Assembly: GCA_002316015.1 (NCBI GenBank)
Contig: DCCS01000024.1
Coordinates: 6,873-55,759 of the forward strand
DNA from: Prevotellaceae bacterium UBA1075
GTDB taxonomy: Bacteria > Bacteroidota > Bacteroidia > Bacteroidales > Bacteroidaceae
Direction of reading: 5' to 3'
DNA: 48,887 nt
Below the pieces are notes generated by a model, which did no database searches, was not told where the DNA came from, and saw nothing but the letters and a program-made list of their open reading frames with translations. Below are positions 8,954 through 16,925 of this stretch, piece after piece. The position numbers were made by a program, and so were the translations under genes. Position 1 is the stretch's first letter. Each line of letters opens with the position of its first letter.

Positions 8954-9325
8954 TACGCTCCTCCATCCGCATATGTTTTCCCCATGGGACTGTTGTCTTT
9001 TGCCTGCATGACGGCTCAAGGGCTCCTGCCGGAACCGTATGTAGCCCGGTAAGGAACGGGCATGGTTCCCCTTGAGAGGATGTTCCCGGCCAGGCTGTGG
9101 CGGTGCGTATGTCCCCCCTCTCCCCGGATGTGCGGGCACGCGCGGAGGGGTGCGGGGAGAAGCACAGGACGCTCATGCCCTTTACGGTACACGCCATGTG
9201 GCGTGTGCCGTGCGTGTTTCTGCCCGCGCCCATTGGCGTGGCATGTGTTTGTCCAGTCTGTACATTACGGCTGTGCAACACCCCCTTCGGTGTCCTGCAT
9301 GGGGAAATGGGCGGAGAAAGAAAAA
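8954..9325. other. Spacer between convergent genes, nothing coding recognised
   Basis: About 370 bases between the porE-like gene and the mutB terminator. It is GC-rich; a short stem GCCCG/CGGGC around 9043-9060 could serve as a weak rightward terminator for the porE-like gene. Short open frames on both strands have no recognisable start context or family features. Confidence 0.4.
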
Positions 9326-9356
9326 GACGGACTCCGCTGTCAAGCGGAATCCGTCT
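9325..9356 (-). terminator. Rho-independent terminator of mutAB
   Basis: A 13-bp stem (GACGGACTCCGCT pairs with AGCGGAATCCGTC, one mismatch) closes a GTCA/TGAC loop. On the minus strand it is followed by TTTTTCTTTC (complement of 9325-9316), the expected T-run. It lies 31 bases past the mutB stop. Confidence 0.85.
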
Positions 9357-9386
9357 CTGTGAATGCCCGTAAGGGCTGGGCGCGGA

Positions 9387-11555
9387 TTACTCCTTGCCCA
9401 GGAGCAGCTCCATCATCTTGCAGGCCGAGTAGGGCACAGGAGTGCCCGGGCCGAAGATGGCGGCCACGCCTTTCTTGTACAGGAAGTCGTAGTCCTGAGT
9501 GGGGATGACGCCGCCGGCCACCACCATGATGTCCTCGCGGCCAAGTTTCTTCAGTTCCTCGATGAGCTGGGGCACCAGGGTCTTGTGGCCCGCTGCCAGC
9601 GAGCTTGCGCCCACGATGTTCACATCGTTCTCCACGGCCTCGCGCGCCGCCTCGGCCGGTGTCTGGAACAGCGGACCCATGTCCACGTCAAACCCACAGT
9701 CGGCATAACCGGTGGCTACCACCTTCGCGCCACGGTCATGGCCGTCCTGGCCCATCTTCGCCACCATGATGCGGGGGCGCCGGCCTTCTTTCTTGGCGAA
9801 CTCCTCGGTCAGCGCGCATGCCCTCTCGAAGTCCGCGTCGTTCTTGCTCTCGCTTCTGTACACTCCTGAAATTGTTCTGATTACTGCTTTGTACCGGCCC
9901 ACAATCTCCTCGCAGGCATCGCTTATCTCACCCAGTGTGGCCTTATGCCCGGCTGCGATGACAGCCAGGTTGAGCAGGTTGTCCTTGCTCTTCTTGCCCT
10001 CTTTGAACTCGCGCACGCACTCTGTGATGGCGGCCAGGTCTTTCTTCACCTGCTCGTTGTCGCGGCTGGCGCGGAGTTTCTTGAGCAGTTCCTCCTGCTC
10101 CAGGCGCACGGCTGTGTTGTCGATTTCCAGGATGTCGATGGGGTCTTCGTGGTCAAGGCGGTACTTGTTCACGCCCACGATGGTCTGCACGCCCGAGTCG
10201 ATGCGTGCCTGTGTGCGTGCTGCGGCCTCCTCGATGCGCATCTTGGGCAGACCCGTCTCGATGGCCTTGGCCATGCCGCCCAGTTTCTCGATCTCCTGGA
10301 TGTGCTCCCATGCCTTGTGGTATAACTCCTGTGTCAGTTTCTCCACATAGTACGAACCTGCCCAGGGATCGATGTGCCTGCACACCTGCGTCTCGTTCTG
10401 TATATAAATCTGGGTGTTGCGTGCGATGCGCGCGCTGAAGTCGGTGGGCAGTGCTATGGCCTCGTCCAGGGCGTTGGTGTGCAGGCTCTGGGTGTGTCCC
10501 AGCACGGCCGCCATGGCCTCGATGCAGGTGCGTCCCACATTGTTGAAGGGGTCCTGCTCGGTGAGTGACCAGCCCGATGTCTGCGAGTGCGTGCGCAGAG
10601 CCATTGACTTGGGGTTCTTCGCGCCAAAGCTCTTCGTGATCTTCGCCCACAGCAGGCGGCCCGCGCGCATCTTGGCTATTTCCATGAAGTGGTTCACTCC
10701 GATGGCCCAGAAGAAGGACAGGCGGGGCGCGAATGCGTCCACGTCGATGCCCGCGTTGATGCCTGTGCGCAGGTAGTCGATGCCGTCGGCCAGGGTGTAG
10801 GCCAACTCAATGTCGGCGGTGGCGCCTGCCTCCTGCATGTGGTAGCCCGAGATGGAGATGCTGTTGAACTTGGGCATCTTCTGGCTCGTGAACTCGAAGA
10901 TGTCGGCGATGATCTTCATCGAGAAGGCGGGTGGGTAGATATAGGTGTTGCGCACCATGAACTCCTTCAGGATGTCGTTCTGGATTGTGCCTGCCATCTC
11001 TTCCAGTTTCGCGCCTTGCTCCAGACCCGCGTTGATGTAGAAGGCCAGGACTGGGAGCACGGCCCCGTTCATGGTCATGGACACCGACATCTTGTTGAGG
11101 GGGATGCCGGCAAACAGTACCTTCATGTTCTCAAGGGAGCAGATGCTCACGCCGGCCTTGCCCACATCGCCCACCACACGTGGGTTGTCGGGGTCGTAGC
11201 CACGGTGCGTGGGCAGGTCAAAGGCCACCGAGAGGCCCTTCTGCCCGCTGGCCAGGTTGCGGCGGTAGAACGCGTTGCTCTCCTCGGCCGTCGAGAAACC
11301 CGCATACTGGCGGATGGTCCACGGGCGGAACGGGTACATCATGCTGTAGGGGCCGCGCAGGTAGGGCGGGATGCCGGCCACGAAGTCCAGGTGCTCCATG
11401 CCCTCCAGGTCTTCCTTGGTATATACGGGCTGGATGTCAATCTGCTCGGGAGTTTTCCAGTTGGCGGTGATGCCGTTCTCCTTCTGCCATTGCTGGCCGT
11501 TCCTTGCCTCGATGCCGGCAAAGATGTCTATGTCCTTAAATGATTTGCGTGCCAT
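9387..11555 (-). CDS. mutB: Methylmalonyl-CoA mutase, large subunit
   Basis: A 722-residue adenosylcobalamin-dependent catalytic subunit that interconverts succinyl-CoA and (R)-methylmalonyl-CoA, the route by which Bacteroidales make propionate from succinate. The N-terminal TIM barrel carries the substrate segment PYSMMYPFRPWTIRQYAGFS (about residues 70-90) and the SISGYHMQEAGA region. The C-terminal B12 domain has the base-off motif GQDGHDRGAKV with the cobalt-ligand His606. It follows mutA by two bases (TGA, CA, ATG), so the pair is co-translated. A TTG six bases upstream would overlap the mutA stop; ATG 11555 is preferred because MARKSFKDIDI is a usual start for the family. No epimerase or decarboxylase gene is present nearby. 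Confidence 0.97.
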   Translation of the reverse strand: MARKSFKDIDIFAGIEARNGQQWQKENGITANWKTPEQIDIQPVYTKEDLEGMEHLDFVAGIPPYLRGPYSMMYPFRPWTIRQYAGFSTAEESNAFYRRNLASGQKGLSVAFDLPTHRGYDPDNPRVVGDVGKAGVSICSLENMKVLFAGIPLNKMSVSMTMNGAVLPVLAFYINAGLEQGAKLEEMAGTIQNDILKEFMVRNTYIYPPAFSMKIIADIFEFTSQKMPKFNSISISGYHMQEAGATADIELAYTLADGIDYLRTGINAGIDVDAFAPRLSFFWAIGVNHFMEIAKMRAGRLLWAKITKSFGAKNPKSMALRTHSQTSGWSLTEQDPFNNVGRTCIEAMAAVLGHTQSLHTNALDEAIALPTDFSARIARNTQIYIQNETQVCRHIDPWAGSYYVEKLTQELYHKAWEHIQEIEKLGGMAKAIETGLPKMRIEEAAARTQARIDSGVQTIVGVNKYRLDHEDPIDILEIDNTAVRLEQEELLKKLRASRDNEQVKKDLAAITECVREFKEGKKSKDNLLNLAVIAAGHKATLGEISDACEEIVGRYKAVIRTISGVYRSESKNDADFERACALTEEFAKKEGRRPRIMVAKMGQDGHDRGAKVVATGYADCGFDVDMGPLFQTPAEAAREAVENDVNIVGASSLAAGHKTLVPQLIEELKKLGREDIMVVAGGVIPTQDYDFLYKKGVAAIFGPGTPVPYSACKMMELLLGKE

Positions 11556-11557
11556 TG

Positions 11558-13408
11558 TCAAATGCCCAGTTTAGCGTTATACTCCTTCAGTGTCTTCAGT
11601 TGGTCCACGCGCACATGGATGAAGTTCTCGATGCCTGCCGCCTTGAGGTCGTCGGCGCATGAGGGCGCGCCTGCCACCACAAACATGGCCCGGCCGTCCA
11701 GGTACTTGTATGCGGGTATGGCATACTCGGCATACTCGTCGTCGCTGGAGCACAGCACCACGATGTCGGCACCCGCCTCCAGGGCCTTGTCAATGCCTTC
11801 CTCGACGGTGGGGAAGCCCAGGTTGTCGATGACCCTGTAGCCCGCAGCGGCCAGGAAGTTGCATGAGAACTGCGCGCGGGCCTGCCTCATGGCCAGGTTC
11901 CCGATAGTGAGCATGAATGCCACGGGCACCTTGGCGGTCTTCTCGGTGGCGAGGCGCAGGGCCTCGAAGTCGCTGGCCAGGCGTGTCTCGCCTATGGCGG
12001 GGATGTCGCCCGCGCATCCGCACTTGCCGCACTTGCTCTCCATCGGGGTCTTGCCCTCGCTCTTCTCGGTGAAGTTCGGGAACTGGTTGGTTCCCAGGAT
12101 GAACTCCTTGCGCTTTCCGGCGTTGGCGTGACGGGCGGCCGAGGTCTCGTTGATGGCAGTCTGCACCTTGCCCTCCAGGGCGGCCTTCAGGAAACCTCCC
12201 TCCTCCTCGGTGGCGAGGAACAGTTTCCACGCCTGCCCGGCCAGGGCTGTTGTCAGTTCCTCCACGAAGTAGGAGCCGCCTGCCACATCCACGATTCGGT
12301 TGAAGTGGCACTCCTCCTTGAGCAGCAGCTGCTGGTTGCGGGCGATGCGCTCGGCAAAGTCCGTGGGGACTTCATAGGGCGTGTCAAAGGGTGTCACCAC
12401 CATGCTTTCCACGCCTCCCAGGGCCGCGCTCATGGCCTCGGTCTGCGAGCGGAGCATGTTCACATAACTGTCAAACAAAGTCTGGTTGAAGGTCGTGGTG
12501 TAGGCGCACACATGCATCTTGGCGCTCTCCGGGTCGCCGGTGTACTGCTTCACCACGTGTGCCCACAGCATGCGTGCCGCGCGCAGCTTGGCAATCTCCA
12601 TGAAGTAGACGCCGTTGATGCCCAGGTTGAACTTGATGCTCTGTGCGGCCCGCGCGGCCGGCACGCCGGCCTCGGTGAGGGCGGCCATGTACTCGTTGCC
12701 CCATGCCAGGGCGTAGCCCAGGTCCTGGTAGCTGTAGGCTCCCGCGTTGGTGAGCCTGTAGGCGTTCACTGCCACGGCGCGCAGGTTGGGCCACGCGGCC
12801 AGTGTCTCCACCATCTCCTTGGCTGTGGCCATCAGTGCCGACTTGTCCTTGCCCTTGGTCAGAATCTTGCCGATGGGGTCAAAGTTGATGCTTCCCTCCA
12901 CCTTCTTGGGGTCGGCACCCTTCTTCTCCAGGTAAGCCGCCAGTATCCTGGCCAGCTCGAGGCTCTTCTTCTGGCATGTGCTGAAGTTGAGCTCCACGCA
13001 CTCCACATAGATGCCGTCGAGCAGGGTGTCGATGTACTCGGCGCTCACATCGGCCGAGGGGATGATGAAGCCCAGGCTGTCAATGCCCCGGTTCAGTATG
13101 TCCAGAGCCTTCTCGTTGGCCTCCTTGGCGCTTGTGCAGCGGATGTCCTGGCGCACGTGCCAGTTGTTGTCGGCCTTCCTGTTGCCTCGCACATAGGGAT
13201 ACTCGCCGGGCAGGGCGTTCACGGTGGGCAACTTGTCCACGTCCTCCTTCAGATAGAAGGGCTGCATGGAGAAGCCCTCGTTGGTCCTCCACACCATCTT
13301 CTTCTGGAAATCAGCGCCCTTCAGGTCCACCTGGATCTTGTCGAGCCATTCTTGGCGGGTGGGGGCGGTGAAGTCAGAGAAAAGTTTCTGTTGTTTGTTG
13401 TCTGCCAT
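11558..13408 (-). CDS. mutA: Methylmalonyl-CoA mutase, small subunit
   Basis: A 616-residue partner subunit of the heterodimeric mutase. It keeps the barrel and a degenerate cobalamin-domain fold but lacks the DxHxxG cobalt-binding motif at its C terminus, as expected for the non-catalytic chain. The barrel segment AYTTTFNQTLFDSYVNMLR and the domain-linking region with a KCGKCGCAG cysteine cluster (about residues 453-461) are clear; three closely spaced cysteines could bind metal, though I do not know a documented role. The start ATG 13408 (MADNKQQKLFSDF) lies about 45 bases after the promoter at 13454-13484. Operon mutA-mutB with a strong terminator after mutB. Confidence 0.96.
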   Translation of the reverse strand: MADNKQQKLFSDFTAPTRQEWLDKIQVDLKGADFQKKMVWRTNEGFSMQPFYLKEDVDKLPTVNALPGEYPYVRGNRKADNNWHVRQDIRCTSAKEANEKALDILNRGIDSLGFIIPSADVSAEYIDTLLDGIYVECVELNFSTCQKKSLELARILAAYLEKKGADPKKVEGSINFDPIGKILTKGKDKSALMATAKEMVETLAAWPNLRAVAVNAYRLTNAGAYSYQDLGYALAWGNEYMAALTEAGVPAARAAQSIKFNLGINGVYFMEIAKLRAARMLWAHVVKQYTGDPESAKMHVCAYTTTFNQTLFDSYVNMLRSQTEAMSAALGGVESMVVTPFDTPYEVPTDFAERIARNQQLLLKEECHFNRIVDVAGGSYFVEELTTALAGQAWKLFLATEEEGGFLKAALEGKVQTAINETSAARHANAGKRKEFILGTNQFPNFTEKSEGKTPMESKCGKCGCAGDIPAIGETRLASDFEALRLATEKTAKVPVAFMLTIGNLAMRQARAQFSCNFLAAAGYRVIDNLGFPTVEEGIDKALEAGADIVVLCSSDDEYAEYAIPAYKYLDGRAMFVVAGAPSCADDLKAAGIENFIHVRVDQLKTLKEYNAKLGI

Positions 13409-13453
13409 TTTATTGTGTGTAAAACAATGTTTGTTTGCCTTCCAAATAGCATG

Positions 13454-13484
13454 TAAAGTTACGAACTTCTGCCTGGAGTGGCAA
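13454..13484 (-). promoter_or_regulatory. Promoter of mutAB
   Basis: On the minus strand TTG (13484-13482), a 20-base spacer and TAACTTTA (13461-13454) match the Bacteroidota promoter with one mismatch in the -7 box. It is the only good candidate before mutA. Confidence 0.55.
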
Positions 13485-13566
13485 GTGAACTTCCCTTATT
13501 CTGCAAATTAATGGCTCCACAGGCTAATTTTCAGTGCTTGATAAAGATATTTTAACAAAACTTGCC

Positions 13567-13574
13567 TACCTTTG
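13567..13574 (+). promoter_or_regulatory. -7 box upstream of the transporter gene
   Basis: TACCTTTG is a perfect -7 consensus, about 130 bases before the ATG at 13703, which implies a long 5' leader. A CTTG lies upstream at 13537-13540 but its spacing (26 bases) is longer than usual. Nothing else recognisable fills the leader. Confidence 0.45.
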
Positions 13575-13702
13575 CAGCCGCTATCCAGGCAGGCCCACCT
13601 ATGGCTGTGCCGCATGTGGCGGGCAAGTGGCTTGTGGTGGCAGCCGAACTGTACGACATGGGGTAGTCGAACCATACAACATTATGAATACATACAGGAA
13701 AC

Positions 13703-15448
13703 ATGGAATGGTTAAGTAGTCTGTTTACCAGTACGGGCAGCGTGGCCCACATGGTGCTGCTCTACGCGCTGGTCATCTCGGTAGGCATCGGCCTCGGAAG
13801 GATCAAGATAGCCGGAGTCTCGCTTGGAGTCACCTTTGTGCTGTTTGCCGGCATCCTGGCCGGGCACATCTACAATCAGCTGGGGACCACGCCGGGCGAG
13901 GTGTCCTATGCCTGTCCGCCTATGCTCATGAACTTCATACAGGACTTCGGGCTTATCCTCTTTGTCTATTGTATAGGCTTGCAGGTGGGCCCCGGGTTCT
14001 TCGAGAGCTTCCGCGAGGGGGGCATCCGGCTCAACGCGCTGGCCACAAGCATCGTGCTGCTCAACGTGCTGTGCTGTGTGGCTCTCTTCTTCCTCGTGTT
14101 CTGGGACGGCGGAAGCATGAGCGGGGGGCAGAACTCCGTGAACCTCTCCATGATGGTGGGCGTGCTCTGCGGGGCCGTGACCAACACCCCGGGCCTGGGC
14201 GCGGCCAGCGAGGCGTGCAACCAGGTGTTCGGGGCCGACAACGCGCCCGCCATCGCCAACGGGTACGCCTGTGCCTACCCCCTGGGCGTGGTGGGCATCA
14301 TCGGGGCCACCATCGCGCTGCGCTACCTGTGCCATGTGAACATGCGCAGGGAGCAGGACCAGGTGGAGGCCGAGCATGTCGCCAATCCCCACATGACCCC
14401 CCACAAGATGACCCTCGAGGCCACCAACAAGGCGCTCGACGGACGCTCGGTGCTGCAGATAAGCCAGTTCCTGGGCCGCGACTTCGTCATCACCCGGCTG
14501 CTGCATGACGGCCAGGTGTCCATCCCCAACCGCGACACCCTCATCCATGTCCACGACAAGATGTACATCGTGTGCGCCGAGGACGACGCCGAGGCCATCA
14601 TCGCGTTCATCGGAGAGCCTTGCGAGGTGGAGTGGGAGGAGCAGCGCGTGGACCTGGTGAGCAAGCACATCCTGGTCACGCATCCCAACATGAACGGCAA
14701 GACCTTCGGCTCGCTGCACTTCAGCTCCATGTACGGGGTGAACGTGACACGCATCCGCCGCTCGGGCATGAACCTCTACGCCGACCGCAACCTGCGCATG
14801 CAGGTGGGCGACAAGATAGTGGTGGTGGGCCCCGAGGACGCTGTTGACCGCGTGGCCGCCCTGATGGGCAACTCGGTCAAGAGCCTTGACCACCCCAACC
14901 TCTCCACCATCTTCATCGGCATTGTCATGGGTATCGTCCTGGGCTCTCTGCCCATCGCCCTGCCTGGCGTGCCCACACCTGTGAAGCTGGGACTGGCCGG
15001 TGGCCCTCTGATAGTGGCTATCCTGATAGGACGCTTCGGCTACAAGGCCAAGCTGGTGGCCTATACCACCACCAGCGCCAACCTCATGCTGCGCGAGATA
15101 GGGCTGGTGCTCTTCCTGGCCAGTGTGGGTATCAAGGCAGGTGCCACCTTCTCCGACACGGTGCTCAAGGGCGACGGGCTCACCTATGTGTGGTGCGGGT
15201 TCCTCATCACGGTGATCCCCCTGCTCATCGTGGGCGTGGTGGCGCGTCTGCGGTACAAGGTCAACTACTTCACCCTGATGGGCATGATAGCGGGAAGCAC
15301 CACCGACCCGCCAGCCCTGGCGTTCGCCAACCAGGCGGCGGGCAACGACGAGCCTGCGGTGGCTTACTCCACCGTGTACCCCCTGTGCATGTTCCTCCGC
15401 ATCCTCACCGCGCAGATTGTCATCCTGCTCCTGTGCGCCGTGGCGTAG
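13703..15448 (+). CDS. AspT/YidE-family membrane transporter
   Basis: A 581-residue inner-membrane protein built as two copies of the AspT/YidE/YbjL antiporter domain. About five or six membrane helices lie in residues 15-215, followed by two cytoplasmic RCK-C (TrkA-C) regulatory domains (about 245-315 and 325-400, each with the pattern of a hydrophobic strand and VGDKIVVVG or VHDKMYIVC), then five or six helices (about 410-580). The glycine-rich re-entrant signature recurs in each half: GVLCGAVTNTPGLGAASEA and GMIAGSTTDPPALAFANQA. Family members exchange amino or dicarboxylic acids, as in aspartate:alanine exchange; the substrate here is not predictable. Monocistronic, convergent with the arginine operon. 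Confidence 0.9.
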   Translation: MEWLSSLFTSTGSVAHMVLLYALVISVGIGLGRIKIAGVSLGVTFVLFAGILAGHIYNQLGTTPGEVSYACPPMLMNFIQDFGLILFVYCIGLQVGPGFFESFREGGIRLNALATSIVLLNVLCCVALFFLVFWDGGSMSGGQNSVNLSMMVGVLCGAVTNTPGLGAASEACNQVFGADNAPAIANGYACAYPLGVVGIIGATIALRYLCHVNMRREQDQVEAEHVANPHMTPHKMTLEATNKALDGRSVLQISQFLGRDFVITRLLHDGQVSIPNRDTLIHVHDKMYIVCAEDDAEAIIAFIGEPCEVEWEEQRVDLVSKHILVTHPNMNGKTFGSLHFSSMYGVNVTRIRRSGMNLYADRNLRMQVGDKIVVVGPEDAVDRVAALMGNSVKSLDHPNLSTIFIGIVMGIVLGSLPIALPGVPTPVKLGLAGGPLIVAILIGRFGYKAKLVAYTTTSANLMLREIGLVLFLASVGIKAGATFSDTVLKGDGLTYVWCGFLITVIPLLIVGVVARLRYKVNYFTLMGMIAGSTTDPPALAFANQAAGNDEPAVAYSTVYPLCMFLRILTAQIVILLLCAVA

Positions 15449-15500
15449 GGGGACAAGCGATTCCTGCATACGGGCGAGCCCACCCCAACTACTGGGGCGA

Positions 15501-15533
15501 GCCCCCTACCAGCCTCCCCCAGGAGGGAGGGGA
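15501..15533 (+). repeat. Copy of the G/C palindrome box
   Basis: A degenerate copy of the palindrome box that brackets the DUF559 gene: a GCCCCCTACC arm, then CTCCCCCAGGAGGGAGGGGA. It lies eight bases before the 22-nt tandem repeats. A CCCCA/TGGGG stem at 15484-15498 precedes it. In total 15449-15811 holds this box, the 22-nt array, and the terminator hairpin at 15714-15755, with no gene. Confidence 0.6.
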
Positions 15534-15540
15534 CGTAAAC

Positions 15541-15616
15541 GCAGCGCGCTGCATCCGCCATCGCAGTGCGCTGCATCCGCCATCGCAGTGCGCTGCATCC
15601 GCCAACGCAGCGTAGT
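15541..15616 (+). repeat. Tandem 22-nt repeats with palindromic head
   Basis: A perfect 12-bp palindrome GCAGCGCGCTGC (15541-15552) runs into three head-to-tail 22-nt units: 15551-15572, 15573-15594 (identical; each begins GCATCCGCCATCGC) and 15595-15616 (four changes), ending in GCGTTTTTC. The array at 39807-39884 has the same plan and ending, and a partial copy lies at 1-19. Units abut with no spacers, so this is not a CRISPR. Confidence 0.85.
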
Positions 15617-15713
15617 GCGTTTTTCATGCTGTCGAGCCACAAGGCCAGGACAAGGGTGTTCCCTCCATTGCGGGGGAGGTGTGGATGCTGCTATACGGGG
15701 ATGTGGAAAACGT

Positions 15714-15755
15714 CAATGCACCGTGCCTCTACGGCTGTAGAAGCACGGTGCATTG
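15714..15755 (-). terminator. Terminator hairpin after argF'
   Basis: A perfect 13-bp stem CAATGCACCGTGC/GCACGGTGCATTG with a second 5-bp stem TCTAC/GTAGA in its loop. It lies 57 bases past the argF' stop between convergent genes. The minus strand continues ACGTTTTCC, a modest T-run, so it most likely ends the arginine/proline operon. Confidence 0.7.
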
Positions 15756-15811
15756 TCTGCAATGTAGCCTGCTGTTGTTCCCGGCTGTGGGACAGGAGGG
15801 GGCTCCCCGTC

Positions 15812-16777
15812 CTATTGTATCCCCTCCAGGATGCGCTTGATGACCACCTCGGCCGACACCTCGCGGTTGGCGGCTTCGGGGATGACCAGGCTTTGGGGGC
15901 TCTCTATCACGTCGTCGGTGACGATGAGGCCACGGCGCACGGGCAGGCAGTGCATGAACTTCCCGTCACGTGTCCACGACATGTGCTCGCTGTCTATCGT
16001 CCACGACTTGTCGCCGCACAGTATCTTGCCATAGTCCCCAGGGCGTGTCACGCCGGGGCAGCTCCAGTTCTTGGCATACACGAAGTCGGCTCCCTCAAGG
16101 GCTTTCCGCTGGTCATACTCCACGCGCGCGCCGCCCACAAACTTGCTGTCGAGCTCGTAGCCATGGGGGTGGGTGACCATAAAGTCCACATCGGCGGCGT
16201 TCATCCACTCGGCAAAGGAGTTGGGCACAGCCTGGGGAAGGGCCCGGCAGTGCGGGGCCCAGGTGAGCACCACCTTGGGCCGCTTGACGTTCTTGTGCTC
16301 CTCGATGGTGATGAGGTCAGCGAAGGCCTGGAGCGGGTGCACCGTCGCGGTCTCCATGGCAAACACGGGCTTTCCGCTGTGCTGCACGAACTGCCGCACG
16401 ATGCTCTCGGCATAGTCAAACTCCCTGTCCTGCAGCCCGGCGAAGCTCCTCACACCGATGATGTCGCAGAAACTGCCCATCACGGGGATGGCTTCCAGCA
16501 AGTGCTCGCTCTTGTCGCCGTCCATGACGACGCCGCGCTCCGTCTCCAGTTTCCACGCGCCCGCGTTCACATCCAGCACCATCACGTTCATGCCCAGGTT
16601 CATGGCTGCCTTCTGGGTGCTCAGTCGCGTGCGCAGGCTGTTGTTGAAGAATATCATCAGCAGGGTCTTGTTGTGCCCCAGGTGCTGGTAGGCAAACTTG
16701 TTGGCTTTCACTTCCAGTGCCTCGGCAATGGCCTCTTGCAGGTTGCCCAGGTCTTGTACGTTGAAGAATGTTCTCAT
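15812..16777 (-). CDS. argF': N-succinylornithine carbamoyltransferase
   Basis: A 321-residue transcarbamylase that makes N-succinylcitrulline from N-succinylornithine and carbamoyl phosphate, the Bacteroidota variant of the ArgF step. The carbamoyl-phosphate loop is SLRTRLSTQ (residues 47-55; other transcarbamylases have SxRT). MHCLPVRRGLIVTDDV near the C terminus carries the HCLPVRR motif of the acetyl/succinyl-ornithine group. At the position reported to decide acyl specificity (Pro90 in the Bacteroides fragilis enzyme, Glu in the acetyl-specific Xanthomonas enzyme) this protein has Ser90 in DGDKSEHLLEAIP; lack of glutamate agrees with the succinyl form. Last gene of the operon, 148 bases after proA in a C/A-rich spacer. 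ATG 16777 begins at the first family helix. Confidence 0.93.
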   Translation of the reverse strand: MRTFFNVQDLGNLQEAIAEALEVKANKFAYQHLGHNKTLLMIFFNNSLRTRLSTQKAAMNLGMNVMVLDVNAGAWKLETERGVVMDGDKSEHLLEAIPVMGSFCDIIGVRSFAGLQDREFDYAESIVRQFVQHSGKPVFAMETATVHPLQAFADLITIEEHKNVKRPKVVLTWAPHCRALPQAVPNSFAEWMNAADVDFMVTHPHGYELDSKFVGGARVEYDQRKALEGADFVYAKNWSCPGVTRPGDYGKILCGDKSWTIDSEHMSWTRDGKFMHCLPVRRGLIVTDDVIESPQSLVIPEAANREVSAEVVIKRILEGIQ

Positions 16778-16925
16778 ACGGCTGTGTGTTCTGTCCCGGC
16801 CTGCCCTGTGGGGTCGCCTGGGGCGGCGCGGGGCTTTGTTTGTAATATGTCGTTCTCTCCTTGTGGGCTTCCGCGTGCCGGCTTCCCTGTGCGTGTGCCG
16901 GGGCGGTGTGGGTGGCGTGTCGGGC

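Noticed and set aside
7013..9139. Long antisense open frame opposite the PorE-like gene
   Set aside because: Same cause: third-position GC bias keeps stop codons rare. The plus-strand protein has clear domains.
9080..9200. Another copy of the G/C box near 9110
   Set aside because: A CCCCCCTCTCCCCGG stretch is present but the palindromic half does not follow, so the resemblance is only base composition.
13712..15469. Long antisense open frame opposite the transporter
   Set aside because: Histidine- and glutamine-rich shadow of a membrane protein; no recognisable domain.
15541..15616. CRISPR-like array
   Set aside because: Units abut directly with no unique spacers, and no cas genes are near. 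The array at 39819-39884 fails for the same reason.
15714..15755. tRNA-like or structured RNA
   Set aside because: One long perfect hairpin with no cloverleaf; best explained as a terminator between convergent genes.
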